NCBI GenBank assembly: GCA_964358485.1 | Contig: CAYHPY010000002.1 | Location: 127,842-191,841 of the forward strand | Direction: 5' to 3' | Source of the DNA: CAYHPY01 sp964358485 | Lineage (GTDB): Bacteria > Elusimicrobiota > Elusimicrobia > UBA1565 > UBA9628 | Length of the DNA: 64,000 nucleotides | Shown: piece after piece, positions 50,189 to 58,097 of the stretch | Layout: the number at the start of each line of letters is the position of its first letter | How positions within the stretch are numbered: the stretch's first letter is position 1 | Position numbers and translations under genes: made by a program | The notes under the pieces: generated by a model | Database searches by the model: none | What the model was told of the DNA's origin: nothing | The model's input: the letters and a program-made list of their open reading frames with translations, nothing else

Positions 50189-52227
50189 GGTTTTCGGAAA
50201 ATCGGCCCCACCGCCGGCCCGCGCAACCGGCGCGCGACCGAACGGTCCCGGACGGCCGCCGCCGCCGCCGGCAGGACCGTGGCGTAGATTCTGAGGATCT
50301 GGTCGCAGTCGGCCGCCGTCAACGCCCAGGACGGGTTGTGGGTGGCCATGAAGAGATAGCCGCGGGAGGCGCATTCCTGCTGGATCAGGCTCTTGAGTTC
50401 CCACCAGGGCTCCCCGTTGCCGCGGGTAAAGGGAATCACGGTGTGGGGGGGCAGGCCGACGCAGCGGGCGTGCCGGTCGAGCCCCGCCTCGCGGGCCAAG
50501 GTGTTGAAGCCGTCTTGGAGGCGCCGGCCCTGCTGCCAGAGGTGGGGGATCACCCCATGGGAACGCATCTTGGCCAGGGTCGCCCGGGCGGCGGCCAAGG
50601 ACAACAACTCTCCACCGAAGGTGGTGGAGATGAATGCGTCGTTGAAAACCTTCATGTGCCGTTTTCGTCCTGTCACGGCCGAAAGCGGAAATCCGTTTGC
50701 GAGGGCTTTTCCAAAACAACACAAGTCCGCCTGGACCCCGAAATGCTCCTGCCCTCCCCCTAGAGCCAACCTGAATCCCGTCACCACCTCATCAAAGATC
50801 AGCAATGCCCCGTTTTTCCTCGTCAGTTCGGCGACTTCGTTCAGGAATCCGGGTTTGGGCTCTTCGACGCCGATGGGTTCTAGAATCACGGCCGCGTAGC
50901 GGCCGGGATGGGAACGGAACAAGCGGCGGAGGGAGGAAAGATCATTATAAACGAAGGATTTGGTAAGGCGGCTAACAATAGAAGGCACGCCTACGCTTCG
51001 CGTAGTCGTGCATATGTACCAATCATGCCACCCATGATAACCCCCGGCGGCGATCATGTCCCGGCCGGTGGCGGCCCGCGCCACGCGGACGGCGGCGGAG
51101 GTGGCGTCGGAGCCGTTTTTCATGAAGCGGACCATTTCCGCGCCCGGGACCAGGCCGCAGATCGTCTCGGCCACCTCCGTCTCCAAGGGGTGGGGCTGGG
51201 TGAGGATGGTTCCGTCCTTGAGTTGCGCCGACACCGCGGCGTCCACGTCCGGGTCGCAGTAGCCCAGGCTGACCGGGGCCAGCGCCATGGAGGTGTCGAG
51301 GTAGCGGTTGCCGTCGACGTCGGTGACCGTCGCGCCTTTTCCGCTCTTCAAAAAGAGCGGGGTCGCCCCGCGGACGAATTGGTCGGGGGCCTTGGAGAAG
51401 GTCTGGCTCGCTCCCGGTATCACTCCCCTGGCCCTGCGTTCCAGGGCCAGGGATTTCGATAGTTTTAGTTTCTTTTCTTTGACTTTCGGTTCGTTCAATA
51501 AACTTCTGTAATAACCTTCGTTCGGTCTTATTTTCCCGTTGATTTCCGTCAGCTTTGGTTCCTTTTCCAGCAATTTTAAGATGTCCTTGAACCCGCTCTT
51601 TCCGTTGACCCGCCCGTAAATCGCCCGCAAAAACTCCAAATCCCGGGGTTCGTCGAGCGTCCACCGAAGGCCGGACAGGTCCCGGTCCTGCGTCACCCCC
51701 GCGAAAGGAAATTGGCGCGGGCGGTCCCGCAGATAGACGGTCACGTGTTCCCGCTCCACGGGCTTGCGGGCGTTTTTCCAGGCGGTTTCAAGGGCGGAAA
51801 ACCGGAAGGCCTCGACGTCCAGCCCGTCCGGGAAAGTGGGGGGGCAAACGTTGTTGGCGTAGGCGGCCTTGCGCCGGAGCAGGGTCTGGAGGACCCGGCC
51901 CGCGACGCCGGGGTCGAGCAGGGGGCAATCGGCCGTGACCCGGAGCACCACGTCGGCGCGGGCGGCTTTCGCGGCCCGATAAAACCGGTCCAGGACGTCC
52001 TTCTCGCTTCCGGCGTGGCAGGCCGCTCCGATCCGGGCGCACAGCCGCCGCAAGGGCTCGTCGGCGGGGCCGTCGGGAACGGCCACCACCACCGCGTGGA
52101 CGCCGGCGATGGCGCGGCAGCGGTCCACGACCCGCTCCAGAGCGGTTTTTCCTCCCAGATCCAGGAGGACCTTTCCGGGAAGGCGGGTGGAGCCCATGCG
52201 GGCCTGGATGATCGCGACGACTTTCAT
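50185..52227 (-). CDS. Fusion of an SpsF-type cytidylyltransferase and a class III aminotransferase
   Basis: 680 aa in one frame. Residues 1-235 or so are SpsF-like (QARMGSTRLPGKVL, LRVTADCPLLDPGVAG, FPDGLDVEAFRFSALE). A lysine-rich linker follows (about 220-270). The rest is a PLP class III aminotransferase like glutamate-1-semialdehyde mutase: FMKNGSDATSAAVRVARAAT, YHGWHDWYICTTT, LLIFDEVVTGFR and the PLP lysine in CCFGKALANGFPLSAVTG. It might activate a nonulosonic acid with CMP and transaminate a related sugar; both roles are inferred. The linker and parts of the second domain are AT-rich. Confidence 0.85.
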   Translation of the reverse strand: MKVVAIIQARMGSTRLPGKVLLDLGGKTALERVVDRCRAIAGVHAVVVAVPDGPADEPLRRLCARIGAACHAGSEKDVLDRFYRAAKAARADVVLRVTADCPLLDPGVAGRVLQTLLRRKAAYANNVCPPTFPDGLDVEAFRFSALETAWKNARKPVEREHVTVYLRDRPRQFPFAGVTQDRDLSGLRWTLDEPRDLEFLRAIYGRVNGKSGFKDILKLLEKEPKLTEINGKIRPNEGYYRSLLNEPKVKEKKLKLSKSLALERRARGVIPGASQTFSKAPDQFVRGATPLFLKSGKGATVTDVDGNRYLDTSMALAPVSLGYCDPDVDAAVSAQLKDGTILTQPHPLETEVAETICGLVPGAEMVRFMKNGSDATSAAVRVARAATGRDMIAAGGYHGWHDWYICTTTRSVGVPSIVSRLTKSFVYNDLSSLRRLFRSHPGRYAAVILEPIGVEEPKPGFLNEVAELTRKNGALLIFDEVVTGFRLALGGGQEHFGVQADLCCFGKALANGFPLSAVTGRKRHMKVFNDAFISTTFGGELLSLAAARATLAKMRSHGVIPHLWQQGRRLQDGFNTLAREAGLDRHARCVGLPPHTVIPFTRGNGEPWWELKSLIQQECASRGYLFMATHNPSWALTAADCDQILRIYATVLPAAAAAVRDRSVARRLRGPAVGPIFRKP

Positions 52228-53204
52228 GGCGTGCGCTCCTTGCGTCCGGTGCGGGCGGATTTGCGCGCGGTCTCCACCAGCTCCAGGGTCTTGAGGGCGT
52301 CCCGGGGCGAGACCAGGCCGTCGGAGGCGGAATTCCCGAGGCGGCGGAGAAAGGCCCTGGTTTGGGCGAGGTAAAGGTCGTTGGACTGGAAGGGAAAATT
52401 CTTCACGACGGATTTCCCCGGGCCCTTGACGATCGTGACTCGGGAGGCGGGGAGCTCGAAGGTCACGGTGGCCCGCGTGCAAGAGATCAGCAGGCCCCGG
52501 CGAAAGCCCCGTTGGACCATGTCGAGATGGACTTCCGCGATCGCGCCGGAGCGCATCTCCATGAGCAAGGCGGCGGTGTCCTCCACGTCGACCGGCAGGG
52601 CCAGGCGCTTGGCCAGGCAGAAGACGGAGCGGGCCTCGCCCGCCAGCCAACGGACCAAATCCAGCTCATGGGAGGCGTCCAGAAGGATCCCGCCGCCGAG
52701 GGCTTTGCGGGCCGTGTAGGAACGGCGGTAATTCTGCCAGGGGCGCCAATCGGGGAGATACTGCCCGAACTCCGCGCGCAGAAACAACAGCTTCCCCCAG
52801 GAGTTTTTTTCCAGGCGCTCCTTGATCCAGCGCAGGGCGGGGTGAAAGCGGAGTTGGTAGCCGACGGCGGCCGGGATTTTCCCGGTCGCGGCCAGTTTTT
52901 TCCCGTCCGCCAGTCCGGACGCCAGCGGTTTCTCGACGAACATCGGAACCCCCGCCCGGAGCGCGAGCAGGCCGGGCCCGGCGTGGGAGGAGGGCGGGGT
53001 GCAGACGAAAACCGCGGCCGGGCGGCGGGCCAACCCCGCCTCGACGCTGTCGACGGTTTCTATTTTGAGGTTTTCCCGGGCCCAACGGCGGCGGTCCGCG
53101 GCGGTGTCGTAGGCCACGACGGTCCGCCCCAGGGACTTGAGATTGGAGATGTGCCGGCGGCCGATCGAGCCGCAGCCCAGGACGAGGATCGGGGATCGTC
53201 TCAA
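52224..53204 (-). CDS. Gfo/Idh/MocA-family sugar dehydrogenase
   Basis: 326 aa. The cofactor loop is LVLGCGSIGRRHISNLK, and VFVCTPPSSHAGPGLLALRA and the EKP motif VPMFVEKPLASGLADGK follow. GGGILLDASHELDLVRWLAG is the common C-terminal signature with an active-site His. These enzymes oxidise or reduce sugar hydroxyls with NAD(P). It could produce the keto group for the adjacent aminotransferase domain. The start is TTG (TTGA overlap). Confidence 0.88.
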   Translation of the reverse strand: MRRSPILVLGCGSIGRRHISNLKSLGRTVVAYDTAADRRRWARENLKIETVDSVEAGLARRPAAVFVCTPPSSHAGPGLLALRAGVPMFVEKPLASGLADGKKLAATGKIPAAVGYQLRFHPALRWIKERLEKNSWGKLLFLRAEFGQYLPDWRPWQNYRRSYTARKALGGGILLDASHELDLVRWLAGEARSVFCLAKRLALPVDVEDTAALLMEMRSGAIAEVHLDMVQRGFRRGLLISCTRATVTFELPASRVTIVKGPGKSVVKNFPFQSNDLYLAQTRAFLRRLGNSASDGLVSPRDALKTLELVETARKSARTGRKERTP

Positions 53205-53887
53205 GCCTCGACCCTCCGGATGAGGCTGAAGGCTTCGGCCGCCCGAAGGCCGGCTTGGCCCCCGCGGACCTTGGCCAGGGCGCGGATGTACTCCTCGGAC
53301 CGGGGGTGCGGGAAATCGCGGGTTTCCCCGGCGTAGGCCCGCAGGGCCCGGACCTTGAGATCGAGCTGGCCGGAAACCTCCGTGAAGACGTCCGGGTGGA
53401 AGGCGCGTCCGGCGTCGAAGCGCCACTCGGTCGAGGAGGGAATCTCGAAAGCCAGGATTTCCCGGACCGGGGCCCCGGGCAGGGGCCGGCAGGCGGTTTT
53501 GACCGCCTCGCAGGTCAGTTGATGGTCGACGTTCAGGTCGGCCGGGGAGTGGGTGTAGACCGTCGAGGGCTTGAATTCGGCGACGACCTCCTCCACCGCG
53601 TGGATGAGGCTCAGGCGGGGGATGGAGTCAAATCCGTTGTCGGGAAAGGATTTCAGGATGTGGCGGGAGGCCCCGAGGATTTCCGCGGCGCGCCGGGAGT
53701 CGGCGCCGAGTTTCTTGAGAAGGCGGGATTTTTCCGTCCGCGAGAGCCCCCGGCGCGAGGTGATCCCCTCGCCCAGGATCAAGATCCAGACCGTGTCGCC
53801 TTGCGCGCGCCGCCGGGCGATGCTCGCCCCGCAGCCGAGGACTTCGTCGTCGGGATGGGCCGCCACGACCAGAATTTTCGCGGACAT
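53201..53887 (-). CDS. PIG-L (LmbE-like) N-deacetylase
   Basis: 228 aa. ILVVAAHPDDEVLGCGASIA supplies the zinc ligands with the HPDDE motif, and VYTHSPADLNVDHQLTCEA supplies the later His. The family removes N-acetyl groups from amino sugars. In a nonulosonic acid locus it could free an amino group for re-acylation by the neighbouring GNAT or ATP-grasp protein, an inference. It shares one base with the GNAT gene (TGATG). Confidence 0.88.
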   Translation of the reverse strand: MSAKILVVAAHPDDEVLGCGASIARRRAQGDTVWILILGEGITSRRGLSRTEKSRLLKKLGADSRRAAEILGASRHILKSFPDNGFDSIPRLSLIHAVEEVVAEFKPSTVYTHSPADLNVDHQLTCEAVKTACRPLPGAPVREILAFEIPSSTEWRFDAGRAFHPDVFTEVSGQLDLKVRALRAYAGETRDFPHPRSEEYIRALAKVRGGQAGLRAAEAFSLIRRVEA

Positions 53888-54378
53888 CAGAGAACCCCCT
53901 GTTCCAGTAGGTACGACTCGGAGCCTTTGCGGCGCTCCACGCGCACGAAGCGGTAGCCCGCTTTGAGGAAGGCGATGGTCGAAGCCGGGTTGTCCGGAAG
54001 GGTCCGGGCCCGAAGGCGCTTGACGCCCCAGCGCCGGGCCGCCCGGGCGGCGGCCCGCAGGGCGGCGGTCGCGGTTCCCCGGCCCCGGCCCCGCGCGTCC
54101 ACCGAGAGGCTGACCTGGGCGTCGCCCCCGGGGCCCCGCTCCAGCCGAAGCTGTCCGAGCGGCCGCGCGGAGGCGGAACCCCCGCGGGCGGGCTCGATGA
54201 TGAACAGGCGGCACCGGCAATCGCGCAGCCGGGCGGAAAACCAGCGCGCGTGCTCCCGCCCGTCGACGGGGCGGGCTTGGAAGTAGCGGCGGTAGGCCGT
54301 GGGGTCGTTGCGCCAGGCGAGAATCAGGGCCGAGTCCTTTTCCCGGGCCGGGCGCAGGCGCACGGAGGAGGCGTTCAT
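53887..54378 (-). CDS. GNAT N-acetyltransferase (PseH-like candidate)
   Basis: 163 aa. It has the GNAT opening VRLRPAREKDSALILAWRND, the acetyl-CoA loop DARGRGRGTATAALRAA and the C-terminal NPASTIAFLKAGYRFV. Size and RxxGxG/A motif fit PseH, which acetylates the 4-amino sugar in pseudaminic acid synthesis. No other GNAT is present in the locus, so PseH is a good candidate. The ATG overlaps the amidohydrolase stop as ATGA. Confidence 0.8.
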   Translation of the reverse strand: MNASSVRLRPAREKDSALILAWRNDPTAYRRYFQARPVDGREHARWFSARLRDCRCRLFIIEPARGGSASARPLGQLRLERGPGGDAQVSLSVDARGRGRGTATAALRAAARAARRWGVKRLRARTLPDNPASTIAFLKAGYRFVRVERRKGSESYLLEQGVL

Positions 54379-55175
54379 CCCAGGATTCTCCGGGCGGTGC
54401 CGGAAAGAATCTCTTCGGCCTCGCGGGCCCGGAAACGGTGCTTGCGGAAAAATTCCAGAATCTGCCGGATCGAGGTCTTTTGGGGAAAGAAGGGGGCGTC
54501 GGAGCCGAACATCCAGCGGGAGGCGCCCAACTTCCGCATCGCGAAGGCCATGTCGCCCTCCAAGGAGCTGCCCAGGTAATAGTCCAAGGAGAAGGAGGTG
54601 TCGAGAAAGACGTTGGGGGAATCGGCGGCCACGAGCATCGCGTCCATGAGCTTGGCCCCGCCCGCGTGGGCCATGACGATCGGGCCCTTGAGGCGGCCGG
54701 CCAGCAGGGCGGCCAGGGCCACGCCGGAGTGACGGCCGAGTTCCTTGGTCCCGTAGGAACAGCAGACGGTGGGGTAAAGGCCCAGGCGTTGCGCGACGAC
54801 CGCCAAATCGACGGCGCGGGACAGGTCTTCGGCGGCGATCTTCTGGCGATAGGGATGGAATTTGAGGCTGCGGACGCCGGCCTTGGCGGCTTGGCAAACC
54901 AGGTCGCCCGCATCCTTGGCCCGGAAATCCAGCAAGGCGGCGAATTCAAAAAGCCCCGGGTGGGCTCGGCGGACCTCGGCGAGGCTCCGGGCGTTGGCGC
55001 CGTCCCGGAAAAAATCGGGGTTGAGGATCACGACCAGGGCCCTGCGCACGCCCAAGGGCTTGAAGCCCTCGGCGTAGCGGGCGCAGCTTTTCCGCAGCTC
55101 CCGGGCGTCGGTGCGCCCCACGGCGTCGTGGTCCGCCCCGAAAACCGGGTAGACCTGCATGTCCGTGATTTTCAA
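54375..55175 (-). CDS. Amidohydrolase-2-like TIM-barrel protein
   Basis: 266 aa. The later metal-binding segments are present: VRSLKFHPYRQK, VMAHAGGAKLMDAMLVA and MFGSDAPFFPQKTSIRQIL. The usual N-terminal D-x-H-x-H is replaced by VFGADHDAVGRTD, so the metal site may be altered. Members decarboxylate or deacylate small substrates. Its role in a sugar locus is unknown. The start is TTG with TTGA overlap. I am sure of the fold, not of the chemistry. Confidence 0.72.
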   Translation of the reverse strand: MKITDMQVYPVFGADHDAVGRTDARELRKSCARYAEGFKPLGVRRALVVILNPDFFRDGANARSLAEVRRAHPGLFEFAALLDFRAKDAGDLVCQAAKAGVRSLKFHPYRQKIAAEDLSRAVDLAVVAQRLGLYPTVCCSYGTKELGRHSGVALAALLAGRLKGPIVMAHAGGAKLMDAMLVAADSPNVFLDTSFSLDYYLGSSLEGDMAFAMRKLGASRWMFGSDAPFFPQKTSIRQILEFFRKHRFRAREAEEILSGTARRILG

Positions 55176-55831
55176 GGGAGGCCCTCCGGGCGCCGCCTGA
55201 GGCAAAGCATGAATTCCCGCTGGGGGAGGCCGGCGTAGTCGTGCTTGAGCGCCGCGTGAGGGGTCAGCCCGAAGGCGACGCCGAGGGCCCAGGCCGGTTC
55301 GTAGTAGTAGACGGCGGCTTCCTTGGGGTAGGCGGGGTCGCGCTCCGCGCTGAGCATGTCGACGACCAACGCCTCCCGGCAGGCGGAGAAGGCGGCCGCG
55401 ATGAGGGCCGCCGCGTAAGCTTTGTTCGTCGGGGTTTTGAGCCTGAAATTGAGCAGACCGAACATGTAGCCCACGTCGCAGACCGGGGCCGAAAAGGGGC
55501 GGGCCAACAGATTCCGGGCCTCGAAGGAGGCGCGCGGGTGTTTTCGGCGGGCGACCTTGAGCAGGCCCCGGTTGATGTCCAGGCCCCGGTAGGAGCGGGG
55601 GGCCGCCTTCCGGTCTTTTAGGAAAGCGAGGAAGTCGGCGAAGCCGCAGCCGATGTCGAGGACTTTTTTCCCCGCCGGATCGGCGAGCCGGAGGGCGGCG
55701 TCGAAGCGGCGGAGCTGATTGCGGCGGGTGTCCCAGCCCAGGGTCCGGGGATCGTCGCCGAATTTCCCGAGGCGGGCGTTGTAGCGTTCGATGGTCGCGC
55801 GCTCCACGGGGGCCAACGCGGCGCGGTTCAC
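55172..55831 (-). CDS. SAM-dependent class I methyltransferase
   Basis: 219 aa. VLDIGCGFADFLAFL is motif I; GLDINRGLLKVARRKH holds the acidic loop. CDVGYMFGLLNFRLKTPTNK and VVDMLSAERDPAYPKEAAVY follow. It resembles sugar or O-antigen methyltransferases of the Methyltransf_25 type. The start is GTG 55831, overlapping the ATP-grasp stop. Likely decorates a nonulosonic sugar or its N-acyl group; that is inference. Confidence 0.85.
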   Translation of the reverse strand: MNRAALAPVERATIERYNARLGKFGDDPRTLGWDTRRNQLRRFDAALRLADPAGKKVLDIGCGFADFLAFLKDRKAAPRSYRGLDINRGLLKVARRKHPRASFEARNLLARPFSAPVCDVGYMFGLLNFRLKTPTNKAYAAALIAAAFSACREALVVDMLSAERDPAYPKEAAVYYYEPAWALGVAFGLTPHAALKHDYAGLPQREFMLCLRRRPEGLP

Positions 55832-57075
55832 CGCGCCTCCGCCAAGGAGGCCGCGTCCCGGGGCGTGACGCTCGAGCCGTCGGCGTAGATTCCCCGAAGG
55901 GACTTCAGGGCGGTTCTCGCGCGGTCGAGGGCCTCGCTCCGGTCCCGGCCCTCGGCCAGGATGAAGCCGTGTCGGGTGAGGGCGTTGACCGAGGGGGGAA
56001 TCGGGTCGCCGGCCCGGGCCATGATGCGGGCGTCGAGGATTCCCGGGGCCTTGCGGACCTCGTCGAGGCCCTCGAAACGGGTGATGGTGCCCGGGGGAAA
56101 GCCGAAAAAGTCCAGAACGGCGGCGCGTCCGCCCTCCGGCGGCTCGGGCGGCTTGGGCGCGCGCCCCAGGGCCTGGCGGAGAATGGCCGAGCAGACGTCC
56201 AGGCCGGAGAGGATCGGCACCACCAGCGGGGAAATGAGCGCGCCGCAGCCGCGATTGGCGATTTCGATGAGAAAGAGGCCTCCCTTTTTGTCCAGGATGT
56301 ACTCCCCATGGGTCGGGCCGGTCAAAAAGCCGCAGGCCTCGGCGACCTTGGTGTGAAGGTCCAGGACGCGTTGGCGGTCCCGGTCGGAGATCTCCGCCGG
56401 GTAGATGAGCTGGACGGCGACCTTGTGGCGGCCGGGAAGCATGATCTTGGAGGACAAAGTCATGGACTGGTGGGTTCGCCCGAATCCGAAGCCCTCGACG
56501 GTCAGGACGGTCCCCTCGATGTAGCGCTCGATGAGGACCTCGCGGGAATGGGAATGCGTCACGGCGTCCAGGAAGGCCTCGCGCAGCTGCCCGGGTTCCT
56601 CGACGACCGAGACCCCGAAGGAGCCCCGGTTGTCGACCGGTTTGACCACCACCGGGGGGCGCAGGCGATTGGTGGCGGCCTGCGCTTCTTCCAGGCTCGA
56701 GCAGGCCGCGAATTCCGGCTGGGGCAGGCCCGCGTCCTTGCAGCGCTCCCGTTGCAGGCGCTTGTTGGTCCCCGCCGCCGCGGCGTAAAGAGTCGGCCCC
56801 GGGAGGTCGAGCTTGGCGGCCAGGTAGGCGGCGGCGTAGACCGAGTAGTCGCACTCGTCGGTCGCCACCGCTTCGATCTTGTGGCGGCGCGCCGCGTCCA
56901 GGAGTCCGGAAAGGTTCCGCGGGGCGATGGTCTCGAAAGCGTCGGCTTCTTCCCGGCCCGCCGCCTCGGGGTTCTCGTCGCAGGCCAGGACCCAGGCGCC
57001 TTCCCGGCGGGCGGTCCGGATCAGGGGGACCTGCTCCCAACTGGCGGGCAGGATCATGATTCTTTTCGTTCTCAA
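55828..57075 (-). CDS. ATP-grasp ligase
   Basis: 415 aa with an ATP-grasp fold: RCKDAGLPQPEFAACSS, PVVVKPVDNRGSFGVSVV (phosphate loop), VLIERYIEGTVLTVEGFGF and the metal-binding FLIEIANRGCGALISPLVV. An N-terminal Rossmann-like domain precedes it (MILPASWEQVPLIRTARREG). ATP-grasp enzymes activate a carboxylate and join it to an amine or thiol. In this locus it could attach an amino acid or hydroxy acid to an amino sugar. The start is TTG (TTGA overlap). Confidence 0.85.
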   Translation of the reverse strand: MRTKRIMILPASWEQVPLIRTARREGAWVLACDENPEAAGREEADAFETIAPRNLSGLLDAARRHKIEAVATDECDYSVYAAAYLAAKLDLPGPTLYAAAAGTNKRLQRERCKDAGLPQPEFAACSSLEEAQAATNRLRPPVVVKPVDNRGSFGVSVVEEPGQLREAFLDAVTHSHSREVLIERYIEGTVLTVEGFGFGRTHQSMTLSSKIMLPGRHKVAVQLIYPAEISDRDRQRVLDLHTKVAEACGFLTGPTHGEYILDKKGGLFLIEIANRGCGALISPLVVPILSGLDVCSAILRQALGRAPKPPEPPEGGRAAVLDFFGFPPGTITRFEGLDEVRKAPGILDARIMARAGDPIPPSVNALTRHGFILAEGRDRSEALDRARTALKSLRGIYADGSSVTPRDAASLAEAR

Positions 57076-58097
57076 GACAGCGCCTCCCGGAGCAGCGGCT
57101 GACCCTGGGTCAGGGGGCGCCGCAGGCGCCGGCCGAGGGCCGAGCGGAGGTCCTCGAAGGGCAGGCCCCGCGGGGCGCGGCGCAGGATGAGATGCTCCCG
57201 CTTCAAGCGGGTTCCTTCGTCCAGGCTCCGGCCGGCGATGAGCCGGAGCTGGAAGGCGCGCGCGGTCTTCTCCTCGGCGGCGGTGGGGCGTTTGTTCCCG
57301 TCGCCCAGCATGGCCTCCGTTTCACGGACGCGCCGGACCAGCTCCGCCAATTCCGAGGGCTGGCAGGCGAAGGAGTGGTCCGGTCCGGGAAGTCCTCGAT
57401 TCAGGGTCAGGTGCTTTTCGACGACGCAGGCCCCCAAGGCGACGGCGGCCGCCGCCGCGGTCGAGCCCATGGTGTGGTCGGACAAACCGACCGGGTAGCC
57501 GAACCCGGCCAAGGACGCCATGGCGCGCAGGTTGACCTTTTCGGGAGGGGCCGGATATTCCGAGACGCAATGGAGGAGGATCAAGGAGCGGTTGCCCGCC
57601 CTTTCGCAGATCCGGACCGCCGTGCGCACGCGCTCCCGGTCGCAGTAGCCGGTGGAAATGATCAAAGGAAGTCCGCGGGCCGCCGCCCGGGCCAGGAGGG
57701 GGAGGTTCGAATGAGTTTGGGGCGAGGCTATTTTATATGCGGGAACCCCGGTCTCCGCCAGGAGGTCGACGGCCCGGTCGTAAGTCGGACACGACAGAAA
57801 CATCACTCCGTGCTTGTCGGCCTCGGCCTTGAGGCGTCCGTACCAGCTTTCCGGAAGGTCCAATTGCTTGAAAAAACGCCGGTGCGCGGCCGATTCCAGC
57901 TCCGGCACGAAAATCTCGCCGTAAAGGTGGCTTTGGAACTTCACGGCATCGGCCCCCGCCTTGGCGGCGGCGGCGATCATGGCCAGGGCCTGGTCGAGCT
58001 TGCCATCGTGGTTGGAGCCGATCTCCGCGATGATGAGGCAGGGCCGGCCGGGGCCGACCAGGCGCCGTCCGACTTTGATCGGGCGGGGAGCTTTCAC
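57072..58097 (-). CDS. pseI: NeuB-family nonulosonate synthase (PseI-like)
   Basis: 341 aa. It has the synthase opening LIIAEIGSNHDGKLDQALAM, GADAVKFQSHLYGEIF, GLSDHTMGSTAAAAAVALGA and EKHLTLNRGLPGPDH. The C-terminal SAF domain is at about 280-341 (LIAGRSLDEGTRLKREHLIL). It condenses a 6-deoxy diacetamido sugar with phosphoenolpyruvate. It differs from the LegI part of the fusion at 45880-47604, so the locus has two such enzymes. The start is GTG (GTGA overlap). Confidence 0.9.
   Translation of the reverse strand: MKAPRPIKVGRRLVGPGRPCLIIAEIGSNHDGKLDQALAMIAAAAKAGADAVKFQSHLYGEIFVPELESAAHRRFFKQLDLPESWYGRLKAEADKHGVMFLSCPTYDRAVDLLAETGVPAYKIASPQTHSNLPLLARAAARGLPLIISTGYCDRERVRTAVRICERAGNRSLILLHCVSEYPAPPEKVNLRAMASLAGFGYPVGLSDHTMGSTAAAAAVALGACVVEKHLTLNRGLPGPDHSFACQPSELAELVRRVRETEAMLGDGNKRPTAAEEKTARAFQLRLIAGRSLDEGTRLKREHLILRRAPRGLPFEDLRSALGRRLRRPLTQGQPLLREALS

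Noticed and set aside
50986..51010. Small hairpin (CTACGC-TTC-GCGTAG) as a possible regulatory element in the aminotransferase fusion
   Set aside because: It lies within conserved aminotransferase codons and has no accompanying signal; probably chance.
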